Part shown: piece after piece, positions 1-8,531 of the stretch
Position numbering within the stretch: position 1 is the first letter of the stretch
Layout: every line of letters starts with the position of its first letter
NCBI RefSeq assembly: GCF_012516375.2
Contig: NZ_CP051204.2
Coordinates: forward strand, 2,294,001-2,358,000
Direction of reading: 5' to 3'
Length of the DNA stretch: 64,000 nt
DNA from: Chitinophaga oryzae
GTDB taxonomy: Bacteria > Bacteroidota > Bacteroidia > Chitinophagales > Chitinophagaceae
Notes under the pieces: generated by a model
What the model saw: only the letters and a program-made list of their open reading frames with translations
Database searches by the model: none
What the model was told of the DNA's origin: nothing
Position numbers and translations under genes: made by a program

Positions 1-340
1 ATTGTTTGCCGGAGCGGAGCAATTTCGCGATATCGAAGTTACTCATGCCATGGGCTATTTTGTACCGGCCGGCTTTTACGCGGGACGGATAGCCCAGCTC
101 TTTGGCCACCCAGTTAAAACTGTTGCGGTTGCGGATGATGCCCTGGTCTTCCAGCCCGTCGAGCACATCGTTATAGGTGCTGCCGGTGCGGACATAGAAG
201 TATTTGGAGTCACCGAAAGCTTTGGTATTGGGGCCGAACACCCGGTAGGAGAAATATACGAGGGCACCTGCGGCGAGGCAGCCGGCGATGACGAGGCTGC
301 GTTTAAGCCATACGTTGGTAGGTTTTCGTTTCTTAGCCAT
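1..340 (-). CDS. mltG: Endolytic murein transglycosylase MltG (5' part, runs off the left edge)
   Basis: MltG cleaves nascent peptidoglycan glycan strands at the inner membrane. The ATG is at 340-338, and 113 codons are visible before the window ends. Seen: a basic N-terminus (MAKKRKPTNVWLKRS), one membrane anchor (about residues 15-31, SLVIAGCLAAGALVYFS), then the beginning of the YceG/LysM-like region (YFYVRTGSTYNDVLDGL, VKAGRYKIAHGM). The catalytic domain with its Glu lies outside the window, so identity rests on the N-terminal region. It lies downstream of secG on the same strand, separated by a strong terminator, so it probably has its own transcript. Confidence 0.82.
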   Translation of the reverse strand, partial: MAKKRKPTNVWLKRSLVIAGCLAAGALVYFSYRVFGPNTKAFGDSKYFYVRTGSTYNDVLDGLEDQGIIRNRNSFNWVAKELGYPSRVKAGRYKIAHGMSNFDIAKLLRSGKQ

Positions 341-361
341 TCGTAGCGGGTAGTGATTAAA

Positions 362-389
362 AAAACCTCGCTTTTAACGGCGAGGTTTT
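362..389 (-). terminator. Rho-independent terminator of the secG transcript
   Basis: A perfect 10-bp stem, AAAACCTCGC (362-371) with GCGAGGTTTT (380-389), closes an 8-nt loop. On the minus strand the stem runs into a seven-T tract. It lies 25 bp after the secG stop and 22 bp before the mltG start. Confidence 0.88.
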
Positions 390-414
390 ATGAAATATTA
401 TTCGGAATAAATGA

Positions 415-789
415 TTATTTGCCCGGAGTAGACGGTGCCGGTTGCTGCGGCGCCGGTTGTTGCGGCTGTGTACCAGGCAGTTGGGCCGGTGCAGGAGCCG
501 GAGCTGGTGTACCACCGCCAGCTCTTTCGATGGCAGTAGGTGCGGTATTGGATACTTTACCGGCTTTGCCGATAAAGAACGGCGCTGTCAGGCAGAGTAC
601 AGCAATGATAGTCGCCAGGATCCAGGTACCTTTTTCCAAAACGTCAGTAGTCTGACGCACCCCGATCACCTGATTGCCAATACCGCCAAAAGAACCGGAC
701 AGGCCGCCTCCTTTAGGGTTCTGGATCAGCACGAAAAAGCCCAACAACACACAGGCTAATATGATCAGGATACCAAAAATGATTAACAT
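415..789 (-). CDS. secG: Preprotein translocase subunit SecG
   Basis: SecG is the small accessory subunit of the SecYEG protein-export channel in the inner membrane. The 124-residue product has two hydrophobic segments (about residues 2-22 and 56-76) separated by the family's conserved loop (IQNPKGGGLSGSFGG). The C-terminal third is an Ala/Pro/Gln-rich tail (APAPAPAQLPGTQPQQPAP), common in Bacteroidota SecG and probably disordered. It starts 5 bp after the stop of the upstream TPR gene, so the two are cotranscribed. A terminator follows. Confidence 0.93.
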   Translation of the reverse strand: MLIIFGILIILACVLLGFFVLIQNPKGGGLSGSFGGIGNQVIGVRQTTDVLEKGTWILATIIAVLCLTAPFFIGKAGKVSNTAPTAIERAGGGTPAPAPAPAQLPGTQPQQPAPQQPAPSTPGK

Positions 790-794
790 AAATA

Positions 795-1955
795 TTAATG
801 TTTGCTTTTATCTATTAAAGATTTTAGTTCTTGTATCTTCTGCGCAAAATAAGCGTTTTTGTCGGGATTAAGCAAACTTAATTTTTGATATATCCTGATC
901 GCTTGTTGGTACTGGTGTTGGCGTACCCAGATTTCTGCCAGTGTTTCAGACACGATATCGTTATTGAATGTGATGGATTCCATCGCCATTTTCTCGACGG
1001 TTTCAGATACTTCCGGTTCCTCGTCTTCTTCGTAAATGCGGTGCAGTTGCTGGTGGTACCAGTCTTTGCTGGTCCTGCCGGAGAAATTGTCCTTTATCTG
1101 CCGCAGCCAGGAGGTAAAGCTTTTCATTTCTGCTTCGCCCTGGACGCTGAGCTCGTCTGCGTCTTCCGGATTTTTCAGCCGTTTGTAGGCGAAGTAGTCA
1201 TCGGTGTATAGTGGCTGGAAGGTGAGGACGGTTTCTTCTGTTATTTCTTCTCCTGATCTGATTTCCAATGGGAATATTTTAATCGGCCGTTCGTCTTCGG
1301 TGTCTGTGGTCTGTTCTGTAGCTTCCGCTGTGGCTGCGGGATGAGGCATGTGGTTGACTTCCGGTGCTGCCAGCATGTCAGCCGGTTCGGGAATATCGGA
1401 TAATGCCGCTTCCGGCTCCGGGGAAGTTGTTCCGTTTTCAGTCCCGGGCACCGGTGCTTCGGGCCATTCTTCGGCTGCTGGTGCTGCCACCGGTATTTCA
1501 GTCAATCCTTCCGGTGTGGAGGCCATCTCCGGGGCCACTACGGGTATTTCCGTAAGTCCTTCGGGCGCGCTTTCCGCTGCTGCGGTTACATCCGCAGGTG
1601 CTTCTGCCGGCGCGGGCTCCGGTGTTTCCGTTACAGCTGCTTCGGGGGCCACAGGCAGGTCGCCGGGAAGGGCGTCGACCGGTATGGCCGGCGGTATGCG
1701 ATCTTCCACGGTTTCCAGTACCGGTTCATGGGTCACGATATGATAAAAATGGTGTGGTTGACCGCTATACAGCATCGCCTTTTTGATGGCGGGATCATGA
1801 AGGTCGCCATGCTGGTGATATACTTTTCTGGCCAGCAGGAGCCGGGCAGCAGAAAAATAGGGATATTCCGCTACCAGCTGTTCCATGGCGGCCACATCTA
1901 CCTGGTGCAGGCTTGCCTGCAAAAAGACGTGTGCGATGATAGTGTTTGCGATCAT
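795..1955 (-). CDS. Conserved Bacteroidota protein with a C-terminal TPR-like repeat
   Basis: 386 residues of unknown function. The N-terminal about 80 residues are helical (MEQLVAEYPYFSAARLLLAR). Residues about 85-210 are a low-complexity, acidic Pro/Ala/Glu/Thr segment with repeats such as APEGLTEIPV, probably disordered. The C-terminus carries one clear TPR-like helical hairpin (ETLAEIWVRQHQYQQAIRIY). There is no signal peptide or membrane segment, so it is probably cytoplasmic. Its place between lptE and secG suggests an envelope-export role, but that is inference. The ATG at 1955 directly borders a long palindromic repeat. Confidence 0.8.
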   Translation of the reverse strand: MIANTIIAHVFLQASLHQVDVAAMEQLVAEYPYFSAARLLLARKVYHQHGDLHDPAIKKAMLYSGQPHHFYHIVTHEPVLETVEDRIPPAIPVDALPGDLPVAPEAAVTETPEPAPAEAPADVTAAAESAPEGLTEIPVVAPEMASTPEGLTEIPVAAPAAEEWPEAPVPGTENGTTSPEPEAALSDIPEPADMLAAPEVNHMPHPAATAEATEQTTDTEDERPIKIFPLEIRSGEEITEETVLTFQPLYTDDYFAYKRLKNPEDADELSVQGEAEMKSFTSWLRQIKDNFSGRTSKDWYHQQLHRIYEEDEEPEVSETVEKMAMESITFNNDIVSETLAEIWVRQHQYQQAIRIYQKLSLLNPDKNAYFAQKIQELKSLIDKSKH

Positions 1956-2007
1956 GGTCCTAATGTAGTAAATTTTATTATTTGGTTATTTGACCATTTT
2001 GTTATTT

Positions 2008-2116
2008 GATTTATGGATTTTGGGATTTACGGATTTTGGGATTTGGGGGTTGGAAATCATATTTATCAAATCTTGCATAAAATCCCAAAATCCGTAAATC
2101 CCAAAATCAATAAATC
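2008..2116. repeat. Long palindrome of CCCAAAATCCGTAAAT-type units
   Basis: A 37-bp arm (2008-2044) pairs with 2080-2116 with one mismatch, around a 35-nt loop. The arms are built from repeated units (GGATTTTGGGATTTAC and its complement), and further degenerate copies continue to about 2145. It fills most of the gap between the lptE stop and the start of the TPR gene. It carries no usable reading frame. Confidence 0.85.
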
Positions 2117-2172
2117 CCAAAATCCGTAAATCAATAATCAAATTAATAAAATAGAAAAATAACCCAATAGTA

Positions 2173-2694
2173 TTACCAGTTAGCGAATGCCCTGTTGAAA
2201 ATATCGTCTACGATACCGGGGATGATATTTTCATCCAGCAGGCGACCTTCTACGGTAGAGGGCAGCTGGTTGGCATTAAAGTCGGCTGAACGGGTAAAGG
2301 ACTGGGTAAAGCCTTTTTTGTCGCCTACCCGTTTGATGAAGGTGATATTGATGGTCACGTTCAGACGGGAGGTGGCGGCCTGGTCTACGTTGGTAACGGC
2401 GGCGTTGGAGAAGGAATAACCGGTGATGGCGCCACGGAATTCGTAGTCGGCGCGGGGCTCGTTATCGCCTACCTGAATCAGCCTGGTCTGTGAAGTGACC
2501 TTATCACGCAGCTTCTGGGTGATTTTCTGGCTGAGGGTAGGGTTGGTGATCGGCGCCCTGTTCTCAATAAAACGGATGTTCACCGTTTTGGCGTCATTGT
2601 CGATACTGGCGCCGGTGGTGGAATAATGTACACTGCAACCGCCAAGAAGCGCTATCATGGCAAGAGCGATGAATGTTCGGATGGTAGTGGTCAT
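2173..2694 (-). CDS. lptE: LptE-family LPS-assembly lipoprotein
   Basis: LptE plugs the LptD barrel and helps insert LPS into the outer membrane. The start at 2694 gives a clean lipoprotein signal (MTTTIRTFIALAMIALLGGC) with the lipidated Cys at residue 20. A longer frame from 2721 would put nine extra residues before this signal and overlap the upstream gene, so it is less likely. The mature part (SVHYSTTGASIDNDAKTVNI and a later FRGAITGYSFS) fits the Bacteroidota LptE-like family (about 170 residues). It lies 16 bp after the sigma-54 activator and shares its transcript. Confidence 0.85.
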   Translation of the reverse strand: MTTTIRTFIALAMIALLGGCSVHYSTTGASIDNDAKTVNIRFIENRAPITNPTLSQKITQKLRDKVTSQTRLIQVGDNEPRADYEFRGAITGYSFSNAAVTNVDQAATSRLNVTINITFIKRVGDKKGFTQSFTRSADFNANQLPSTVEGRLLDENIIPGIVDDIFNRAFANW

Positions 2695-2710
2695 GCTGCT
2701 GAAAATTCGT

Positions 2711-3961
2711 TTATTCGGCAATGTTATATTCTTTCAGTTTGCGGTAAAGTGTTCTTTCTGAAATACCCAGGTCCAGGGCGGCGTCTTTACGTTTGCCTTT
2801 GTGTTTCTTCAGCGCTTTTACGATCAGTTCTTTCTCTTTGTCGGCAATGGAAAGGGTTTCTTCCACTTCTTCGTGATGATCGATTTTATTGTCGGCGATG
2901 ATGATGGGCTGGGCGTTGCTGATGCCGGAAGAGGGTACCACGGGCATGTCGTTGCCGGCCGGGTAGCTGTGCAATACATGGTTCTCCGGATGATGGTATT
3001 CTGCGGCGTGGGCCATATTGGGATTCTGCAGGATATCGAAGAACATTTTTTTAACCTCTGTCACATCTTTTTTCATGTCGAAGAAGAGTTTGTAGAGGAT
3101 GTCCCTTTCGCTGGCAAAGTCGCCGCCACTGCCAGGCTGCTGCTGCGGCGCGGCCAGCATCGGAAGGCGGTTGACTTCCGGTATTTCCGGGAGGAACCTT
3201 TTCAGGTCGTTGGCGGTGACCTGCTTATCGGACGACAGCACGGAGATCTGTTCGGCGATATTTTTCAGTTCACGCACGTTACCGCGCCAGGGATAGTTGA
3301 CCAGCACCTGACGGGCTTCTTCATCCAGCTGGATGGAGGGGGTTTTATATTTTTCGGAGAAATCGACAGAGAATTTACGGAACAGCAGCGGAATGTCCTC
3401 TTTGCGGTCGCGCAGGGCGGGCACGCGGATCGGCACCGTGTTGAGCCGGTAGTAGAGGTCTTCCCGGAACTTACCGTGCTGCGTGCGTTCCAGCAGATCG
3501 CGGTTGGTGGCGGCGATCACGCGCACATCTGTCTTCTGTACTTTGGAAGAGCCTACGCGGATATACTCGCCGGTTTCCAGTACGCGGAGCAGGCGTGCCT
3601 GTGTGCCCAGTGGCATTTCCCCGATTTCATCGAGGAAGATGGTGCCGCCGTTCACGGTTTCAAAATAACCTTTGCGGCTGTCTACCGCCCCGGTAAAGGA
3701 GCCTTTTTCGTGGCCGAACAATTCGGAGTCGATAGTGCCTTCAGGGATGGCGCCGCAGTTGACAGCGATGAATGGATTATGTTTACGGGCGCTGAGCGCG
3801 TGGATGATCTGGGAAAATACTTCTTTACCCACGCCGCTCTCTCCGTTGATCAGTACGGTGAGGTCTGTATTGGCCACCTGTGCGGCCACCTGCAGGGCGT
3901 AGTTCAATGCGGGACTGTTTCCGATAATGCCAAACCTGTTTTTGATAGCCTGTATGTCCAT
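2711..3961 (-). CDS. Sigma-54-dependent transcriptional activator (AAA+ and Fis HTH, no receiver domain)
   Basis: An enhancer-binding ATPase that remodels RpoN-RNA polymerase. Seen: Walker A GESGVGKE (about 40-47), the sigma-54 contact loop GSFTGA in place of the usual GAFTGA (about 87-92), Walker B GGTIFLDEIGE, the arginine-finger region, a Gln/Pro-rich linker, and a C-terminal Fis-type HTH (ALDLGISERTLYRKLKEYNI). There is no N-terminal REC or GAF domain, so control must come from abundance or partner proteins. It heads lptE, the TPR gene and secG, a linkage that is widespread in Bacteroidota. Confidence 0.93.
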   Translation of the reverse strand: MDIQAIKNRFGIIGNSPALNYALQVAAQVANTDLTVLINGESGVGKEVFSQIIHALSARKHNPFIAVNCGAIPEGTIDSELFGHEKGSFTGAVDSRKGYFETVNGGTIFLDEIGEMPLGTQARLLRVLETGEYIRVGSSKVQKTDVRVIAATNRDLLERTQHGKFREDLYYRLNTVPIRVPALRDRKEDIPLLFRKFSVDFSEKYKTPSIQLDEEARQVLVNYPWRGNVRELKNIAEQISVLSSDKQVTANDLKRFLPEIPEVNRLPMLAAPQQQPGSGGDFASERDILYKLFFDMKKDVTEVKKMFFDILQNPNMAHAAEYHHPENHVLHSYPAGNDMPVVPSSGISNAQPIIIADNKIDHHEEVEETLSIADKEKELIVKALKKHKGKRKDAALDLGISERTLYRKLKEYNIAE

Positions 3962-4016
3962 AAGTGGTAACCCGATTGTTTAATGGTCCAAAAATGAGCA
4001 GGCAGCAGCGGGTAGG

Positions 4017-5429
4017 CTACTGTACTGCCGTTCCTATAAGTGTACCGGATGTGCAACTGTCCACCTTCACCATAACGTATTCCCCTTTTTTAAAGTTTTC
4101 GCGGGGGAAAACGATCACCTTGTTCTGGTCATTACGGCCGAACAGATGTTCTTCGGAACGTTTGGAAGTGCCTTCTATCAGCACTTTGAAGGTTTTGCCG
4201 ACATCGTTTTTCATGTTTTGTTCTGACTGCCTGCGGTGCAGTTCCACCACTTCAGCAAGCCTTCTTTTTTTGACCTCTTCCGGGATATCGTCCTGGTAAC
4301 GGCGTTGCGCCAGTGTGCCGGGGCGTTCGGAGTAGAAGTACATGTAGGCCAGGTCATAAGCGGCAAACCGCATGATGTCCATGGTTTCCTGGTGTTCTTC
4401 TTCTGTCTCGCTGCAGAAGCCGCAGATGACGTCTGTGGAAAGCCCGCAGTCGGGAAGGATTTCGCGGATGCGCTCCACCTTCTTCATATACCATTCGCGG
4501 GTATACGTACGGTTCATCAGCTGCAGTATCCGGTTGCTGCCACTCTGTACCGGCAGGTGGATATAGTTGCAGATGTTCTCGTATTTCGCCATGGTAAAGA
4601 GCACTTCGTCAGTGATGTCTTTGGGATGGGAGGTGCTGAAACGCACCCGCAGCAGCGGGTTGATCAGCGCCACTTTCTCCAGCAGCTGCGCAAAAGTGAC
4701 GGTCTCGCTGTCGTCATCGCTGGTCCAGTAGTAGGAGTCTACGTTCTGGCCCAGCAGCGTTACTTCGCGGTAACCGTTTTCAAACAGTTCTGTGGCTTCC
4801 CTGACGATAGAGTGCGCATCGCGGCTGCGTTCGCGGCCACGGGTGAAAGGCACCACACAGAAGGTGCACATATTGTTACAGCCCCGCATGATAGATACAA
4901 AGGAGGTGACCCCGTTGTTGTCCAGTCTGACAGGACTGATATCGCCATAGGTTTCTTCGCGGCTCAGTAATACGTTCACCGATTTCTGGCCGGTCTCCGC
5001 TTCAGCAATCAGGGAAGGGAGAGAGCGGTAGGCGTCAGGTCCCACGACCATGTCCACCAGCTTCTCTTCTTCCAGCAACTTGGTTTTAAGCCGCTCTGCC
5101 ATACAGCCCAGCACCCCGATGAGTAGTCCGGGGGTGGATTTTTTGATCCGGCGGAATTCCGTCAGGCGCTTACGTACCGTCTGTTCCGCTTTTTCCCGGA
5201 TAGAGCAGGTGTTGAGCAGGATCAGACTGGCCTCTTCCACATTACGGGTAGCGCCAAATCCTTCTTTATTCAGAATGGAGGCAACGATCTCACTGTCGTT
5301 GAAATTCATTGCACAACCATAGCTTTCTATATAAAATTTCTTACTATATGTTTGGCTGTCAGTCGTCCCGGGAGCAAAAGCTTCTCCCTGACGGCTCTCA
5401 TCATGCACTTTAGTAACCTGGTCCAGCAT
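4017..5429 (-). CDS. miaB: tRNA-2-methylthio-N6-dimethylallyladenosine synthase MiaB
   Basis: A radical-SAM methylthiotransferase that converts i6A37 to ms2i6A37 in tRNAs reading UNN codons. Three domains are visible. The N-terminal UPF0004 domain has three cluster cysteines ([31 protein letters not shown]). The radical-SAM core has [20 protein letters not shown]. The C-terminal TRAM domain begins near [19 protein letters not shown]. The ATG at 5429 is preferred to an in-frame TTG at 5438. A TAnnTTTG box lies 22 bp upstream of it. About 470 residues, normal for the family. Confidence 0.96.
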   Translation of the reverse strand: MLDQVTKVHDESRQGEAFAPGTTDSQTYSKKFYIESYGCAMNFNDSEIVASILNKEGFGATRNVEEASLILLNTCSIREKAEQTVRKRLTEFRRIKKSTPGLLIGVLGCMAERLKTKLLEEEKLVDMVVGPDAYRSLPSLIAEAETGQKSVNVLLSREETYGDISPVRLDNNGVTSFVSIMRGCNNMCTFCVVPFTRGRERSRDAHSIVREATELFENGYREVTLLGQNVDSYYWTSDDDSETVTFAQLLEKVALINPLLRVRFSTSHPKDITDEVLFTMAKYENICNYIHLPVQSGSNRILQLMNRTYTREWYMKKVERIREILPDCGLSTDVICGFCSETEEEHQETMDIMRFAAYDLAYMYFYSERPGTLAQRRYQDDIPEEVKKRRLAEVVELHRRQSEQNMKNDVGKTFKVLIEGTSKRSEEHLFGRNDQNKVIVFPRENFKKGEYVMVKVDSCTSGTLIGTAVQ

Positions 5430-5451
5430 TCCTAACAAAAATTTTGGAGAG

Positions 5452-5459
5452 CAAAAATA
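5452..5459 (-). promoter_or_regulatory. Candidate -7 box for miaB
   Basis: TATTTTTG on the minus strand matches the Bacteroidota -7 consensus TAnnTTTG. A TTG lies 23 nt upstream as a weak -33 element. Confidence 0.5.
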
Positions 5460-5493
5460 AGGATTAAAAACGGAAAAAATGACAATATGTCAT

Positions 5494-5690
5494 CACGCAA
5501 AGATCGCAAAGGAACTTATCGGTTTTTAAAAGAACGCAAAGCGGACCACTGGTGGTTCCGGGAGAATTTGATTTTTTAAATTTATTTAAAATTATAATAT
5601 ATAAAAAGAGCGAAGATAATAGATTATAAGATCTATTGTCTTCGCTCTTATCAGGTTCGTCCTTTTCGCGCTTATCGGTTCTTATTAGCG
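5494..5690. repeat. Degenerate CGCAAAG/GCGAAGAC-family palindrome
   Basis: The left part carries CACGCAAAGATCGCAAAGG and AAGAACGCAAAG. The centre is a 19-bp hairpin (5606-5624 with 5631-5649) containing AGAGCGAAGA with one G-U pair. The right part has decayed complements (TTTTCGCGCTTATCGGTTCTT). The element reaches to within 3 bp of the stop of the 5693-6199 gene. It is the most eroded of five related elements in this window and fills most of the 263-bp gap downstream of that gene. Confidence 0.72.
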
Positions 5691-5692
5691 CC

Positions 5693-6199
5693 TTAGCTGA
5701 CTTTCAATACCTTGCCGGCCAGCCAGCTGTCCTTCAACGGTATCAGCCATTTGGTGTCCAGGTCGGCTTTCGTCAGTACAGTATTATTGAGATAGAGGGT
5801 GTTTTCATCGATAAACCCCTGTTCCATGGCGTAACCCAGCTGAGCCATGGGCAACAGCTGCACCTTGTCCTTCACAATAAAACCCAGCAGCAGGCGGTCA
5901 AACATATTCACATTGTATTGTTTCTCAATGCTTTTGATGACCCGCACAGAGCTATCGGTGCTGCAGCCGCTGACGGTAGTGTCTGTTTCGTCTGCTATTA
6001 AAATCACCACCTGGCCCAGCACTACACGGCCCCAGCCTTTTACAGGCGCGCCGTGGGCGTTCCACTGTTCGGTGAATTGTAACAGCTGTTCGTCGATTTC
6101 TTTGATCTCCTGTTCATTGAATGGTCTGTTGCTCTGATATATCCAAACCCTCGATGCCGGAGAAAACCCGGTAGGGAAATTGATTGCCTGTGTATCCAT
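5693..6199 (-). CDS. Conserved Bacteroidota protein (often labelled ABC transporter ATPase, without ATPase motifs)
   Basis: 168 residues of unknown function. Conserved-looking stretches are SRVWIYQSNRPFNEQEIKEI, TEQWNAHGAPVKGWG and SGCSTDSSVRVIKSIEKQYN. Homologues from memory share these blocks and are often called ABC transporter ATPase, but there is no Walker A, signature or Walker B motif here, so that name should not be trusted. There is no signal peptide or membrane segment. A TAnnTTTG box ends 4 nt before the ATG, which suggests a leaderless message. Confidence 0.78.
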   Translation of the reverse strand: MDTQAINFPTGFSPASRVWIYQSNRPFNEQEIKEIDEQLLQFTEQWNAHGAPVKGWGRVVLGQVVILIADETDTTVSGCSTDSSVRVIKSIEKQYNVNMFDRLLLGFIVKDKVQLLPMAQLGYAMEQGFIDENTLYLNNTVLTKADLDTKWLIPLKDSWLAGKVLKVS

Positions 6200-6203
6200 G
6201 ATG

Positions 6204-6211
6204 CAAATTTA
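6204..6211 (-). promoter_or_regulatory. -7 box 4 nt before the start codon of the 5693-6199 gene
   Basis: TAAATTTG on the minus strand, followed by CATC and then the ATG. Transcription from such a box would begin at or next to the start codon. The sequence just upstream is the arm of an AATTACG-family palindrome. Confidence 0.55.
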
Positions 6212-6214
6212 AAC

Positions 6215-6310
6215 AATTACGAATTACGAATTGAGAGCTTCCTTGCAGAGCGGTTACTAACTAACCTTTCCATAAAACAGCCCTTAATTCGTAATTCGTA
6301 ATTCGTAATT
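6215..6310. repeat. AATTACG-family palindrome (copy 1)
   Basis: The left arm has two AATTACG units followed by AATTGAGAGC. The right arm is the complement with three ATTCGTA units. The interior carries a small hairpin GGTTA-CTAAC-TAACC. The right arm abuts the stop codon of the CCG-domain gene (TAA at 6313-6311 on the minus strand). It shares layout with the elements at 12548 and 56803. Confidence 0.85.
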
Positions 6311-7090
6311 TTATTCGAGGTGGAGTGCAATCAGTTCTGCGATATCCAGCACTTTCACTTCGTCTTCTTTGCCGGTCTCTTTCACGCCGTCTGTCAGCAT
6401 CGTCATACAGAAAGGACAGTTGGAGGCGATAACGGAAGCGCCGGTATCAACGGCTTCCCGGCCCCTTTCGATGTTGATACGGGTGGTGCCTTTTTCTTCC
6501 TCCTTGAACATCTGGGCGCCACCGGCGCCACAGCAGAGGCCTTTGCTGCGGCAGCGCTTCATTTCCACCAGTTCTGCATCAAGGGTTTCAAGGACTTTGC
6601 GGGGGGCTTCGTAAATATTATTGCCTCTGCCGAGGTAACAGGAATCGTGATAGGTGATTTTTTTGCCTTTGAAAGCGCCGCCTTCCTTCATCCTGATTTT
6701 TCCTTCGTCGATCAGCGACTGCAGGAAGGTGGTATGATGTATCACTTCATAATTACCGCCAAGGGCGGGGTATTCATTTTTCAGGATATTAAAGCAGTGA
6801 GGGCAGGCGGTGACAATTTTTTTCACGCCGTACATATTAAGCAACTGTATATTATTCTGCGCCATCATCTGGAAAATAAATTCATTGCCCGCTCTTCTGG
6901 CCGGATCGCCGGTACAGCTTTCTTCTTTGCCCAGGATGGCAAACTGAACGCCTGTTTTTTCAAGGATGGTGGCAAAAGCTTTGGTGATCTTCTGTGCCCG
7001 CTGGTCGAAGCTGCCGGCGCAACCTACCCAAAACAGTATTTCCGGTGTTTCACCATTGGCGGCATATGTAGCCATTGTCTTTATCTGCAT
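6311..7090 (-). CDS. CCG-domain iron-sulfur protein (HdrB/LutA/GlpC-type redox subunit)
   Basis: 259 residues with two CCG-type cysteine-rich domains that bind Fe-S clusters in heterodisulfide-reductase-B-like and lactate-utilisation enzymes. Visible cysteines: LFWVGCAGSFDQR (near residue 23), VTACPHCFNILKNEYP, then the second set GLCCGAGGAQMFKEE and ASNCPFCMTML. There is no signal peptide, so it is cytoplasmic. It starts 23 bp after the membrane Fe-S gene 7114-8436, and the pair should form an electron-transfer complex. The electron donor and acceptor cannot be told from the sequence. Confidence 0.88.
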   Translation of the reverse strand: MQIKTMATYAANGETPEILFWVGCAGSFDQRAQKITKAFATILEKTGVQFAILGKEESCTGDPARRAGNEFIFQMMAQNNIQLLNMYGVKKIVTACPHCFNILKNEYPALGGNYEVIHHTTFLQSLIDEGKIRMKEGGAFKGKKITYHDSCYLGRGNNIYEAPRKVLETLDAELVEMKRCRSKGLCCGAGGAQMFKEEEKGTTRINIERGREAVDTGASVIASNCPFCMTMLTDGVKETGKEDEVKVLDIAELIALHLE

Positions 7091-7113
7091 AGCTCTTCGC
7101 TTTTAGCTTTTCG

Positions 7114-8436
7114 TTATTGATTCATTTCTTCAGCCCATTTGTCGCGGTCGTCCATACTGAACTTCCAGGGGGCCATGTTGTTTTCGATATTGCTGAACAT
7201 GCCGGTCCATTCGGCTGGTGCGCTGGATTCTTCCATCACGAGGTGGCGGCGTAGCTGCACGATGATATCGAGCGGACTGATACTTACCGGGCACTCCTGC
7301 ACGCAGGCGTTGCAGGTGGTGCAGGCGCGCAGTTCTTCTTCTGTGATATGGTCCCGCAGCAGGGTTTTGCCGTCGTCTTTGAAAGCGCCGTTTTCATTGA
7401 TGTTACGGCCTACTGCTTCGGCGCGGTCGCGGGTATCCATCATAATTTTACGGGGAGAGAGCGCTTTGCCGGTAATGTTGGCCGGGCAGGCAGCGCTGCA
7501 GCGGCCGCATTCGGTGCAGCTGTAGGCGTCCAGCAGGTTTTTCCAGCTGAGGTCAAATACGTCTTTGGCGCCGAACTTGGGCATACCTTCCGGCGCAGGT
7601 TCATTGGCCGCCAGCTCCGGTTGCAGCATCAGCTGTACCTCCCGCTGTACGGCAGGCATGTTTTCCATTTCGCCCATAGGCTCCAGGCGGGCGTAGTAAG
7701 CGTTTGGAAAGGCCAGTATAATATGAAGATGTTTGGAATAAGGCAGATAGTTAAGGAATGCGAGGATGCCCAGTATGTGCAGCCACCAGCAGGTACGCTC
7801 AATAGCGATCAGCGTGCCGTCCGGCATGCTGTTGAAGATGGATGCCAGGCTGCCGCTGACCAGGAAATTACCCGTGGCGATATAATGTTCGCTGCCACGC
7901 AGCTGCATCTGCTGATCGGCGGCGTTCATCGTCAGGAACAGCAGCATCAGCACGATCTCGGTAATAAGGATGTAATTGGCGTCAGAGCGCGGCCATCCGT
8001 TGAGGTCCCTGCTCATAAACCGGCGGAGCTTCAGGATATTCCTGCGTACCAGGAAGATAGCGCAGCCCAGGACCACGAGCACGGCCAGCACTTCAAAAGC
8101 GCTGATCAGTATGGGATACAGTCCGCCTAATACGGGCACGAATAAACGATGTTTGCCCAGTATCCCGTCCAGGATAATCTCGAGGATCTCCAGGTTGATG
8201 ATAATAAAGCCTGCATACACGAAAAAGTGTAATACAGCCACCAGTGGATTGCGGAACATTTTTTTCTGGCCGAAAGCCAGCAACAGAACGTTTTTCCAGC
8301 GTAGGTCAGGGTGGTCATTGAGGTCTTCATCGCGCCCCAGCAGGATATTCCTCCTGATCTGGCGCACTTTCGTGGAAAATAGGTATACTGCCGTCCCGAA
8401 GGCAATAATAAACAGTAACTCTTGTAGAATTCGCAT
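7114..8436 (-). CDS. Membrane-bound 4Fe-4S protein (HdrC-like with membrane b-type domain)
   Basis: The 440-residue N-terminal half carries about five transmembrane helices (for example residues 5-22, 67-90, 100-125, 152-170 and 218-235) with His residues that could ligate heme. The C-terminal half carries two [4Fe-4S] motifs, CTECGRCSAACPANITG (about 308) and CTTCNACVQECPVS (about 367). This fits a DsrMK/HdrDE-like or NarI-like membrane quinone module fused to a ferredoxin domain. With the CCG protein immediately downstream it forms a quinone-linked oxidoreductase of unknown substrate. Confidence 0.87.
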   Translation of the reverse strand: MRILQELLFIIAFGTAVYLFSTKVRQIRRNILLGRDEDLNDHPDLRWKNVLLLAFGQKKMFRNPLVAVLHFFVYAGFIIINLEILEIILDGILGKHRLFVPVLGGLYPILISAFEVLAVLVVLGCAIFLVRRNILKLRRFMSRDLNGWPRSDANYILITEIVLMLLFLTMNAADQQMQLRGSEHYIATGNFLVSGSLASIFNSMPDGTLIAIERTCWWLHILGILAFLNYLPYSKHLHIILAFPNAYYARLEPMGEMENMPAVQREVQLMLQPELAANEPAPEGMPKFGAKDVFDLSWKNLLDAYSCTECGRCSAACPANITGKALSPRKIMMDTRDRAEAVGRNINENGAFKDDGKTLLRDHITEEELRACTTCNACVQECPVSISPLDIIVQLRRHLVMEESSAPAEWTGMFSNIENNMAPWKFSMDDRDKWAEEMNQ

Positions 8437-8518
8437 TATCTTGGATTTGACTCCCTAATTTATGTCTTTTTTGGTTCCCGGCTTTTGAAGGAGCGATTAT
8501 TTTGATCTAAATGAACGT

Positions 8519-8526
8519 TATATTTG
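8519..8526 (+). promoter_or_regulatory. -7 box 5 nt before the phosphoribosyltransferase ATG
   Basis: TATATTTG, then CGCCT, then ATG at 8532. The box lies inside a longer in-frame reading from 8511, so it decides against that earlier start. The mRNA would be nearly or fully leaderless. Confidence 0.55.
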
Positions 8527-8531
8527 CGCCT

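Noticed and set aside
2801..3970. A 389-codon open frame on the plus strand opposite the sigma-54 activator
   Set aside because: It is fully antisense to a gene with intact AAA+ motifs and has no family resemblance; it results from codon bias.
5693..6199. ABC transporter ATPase
   Set aside because: No Walker A, signature or Walker B motif; the common database label is not supported by the sequence.
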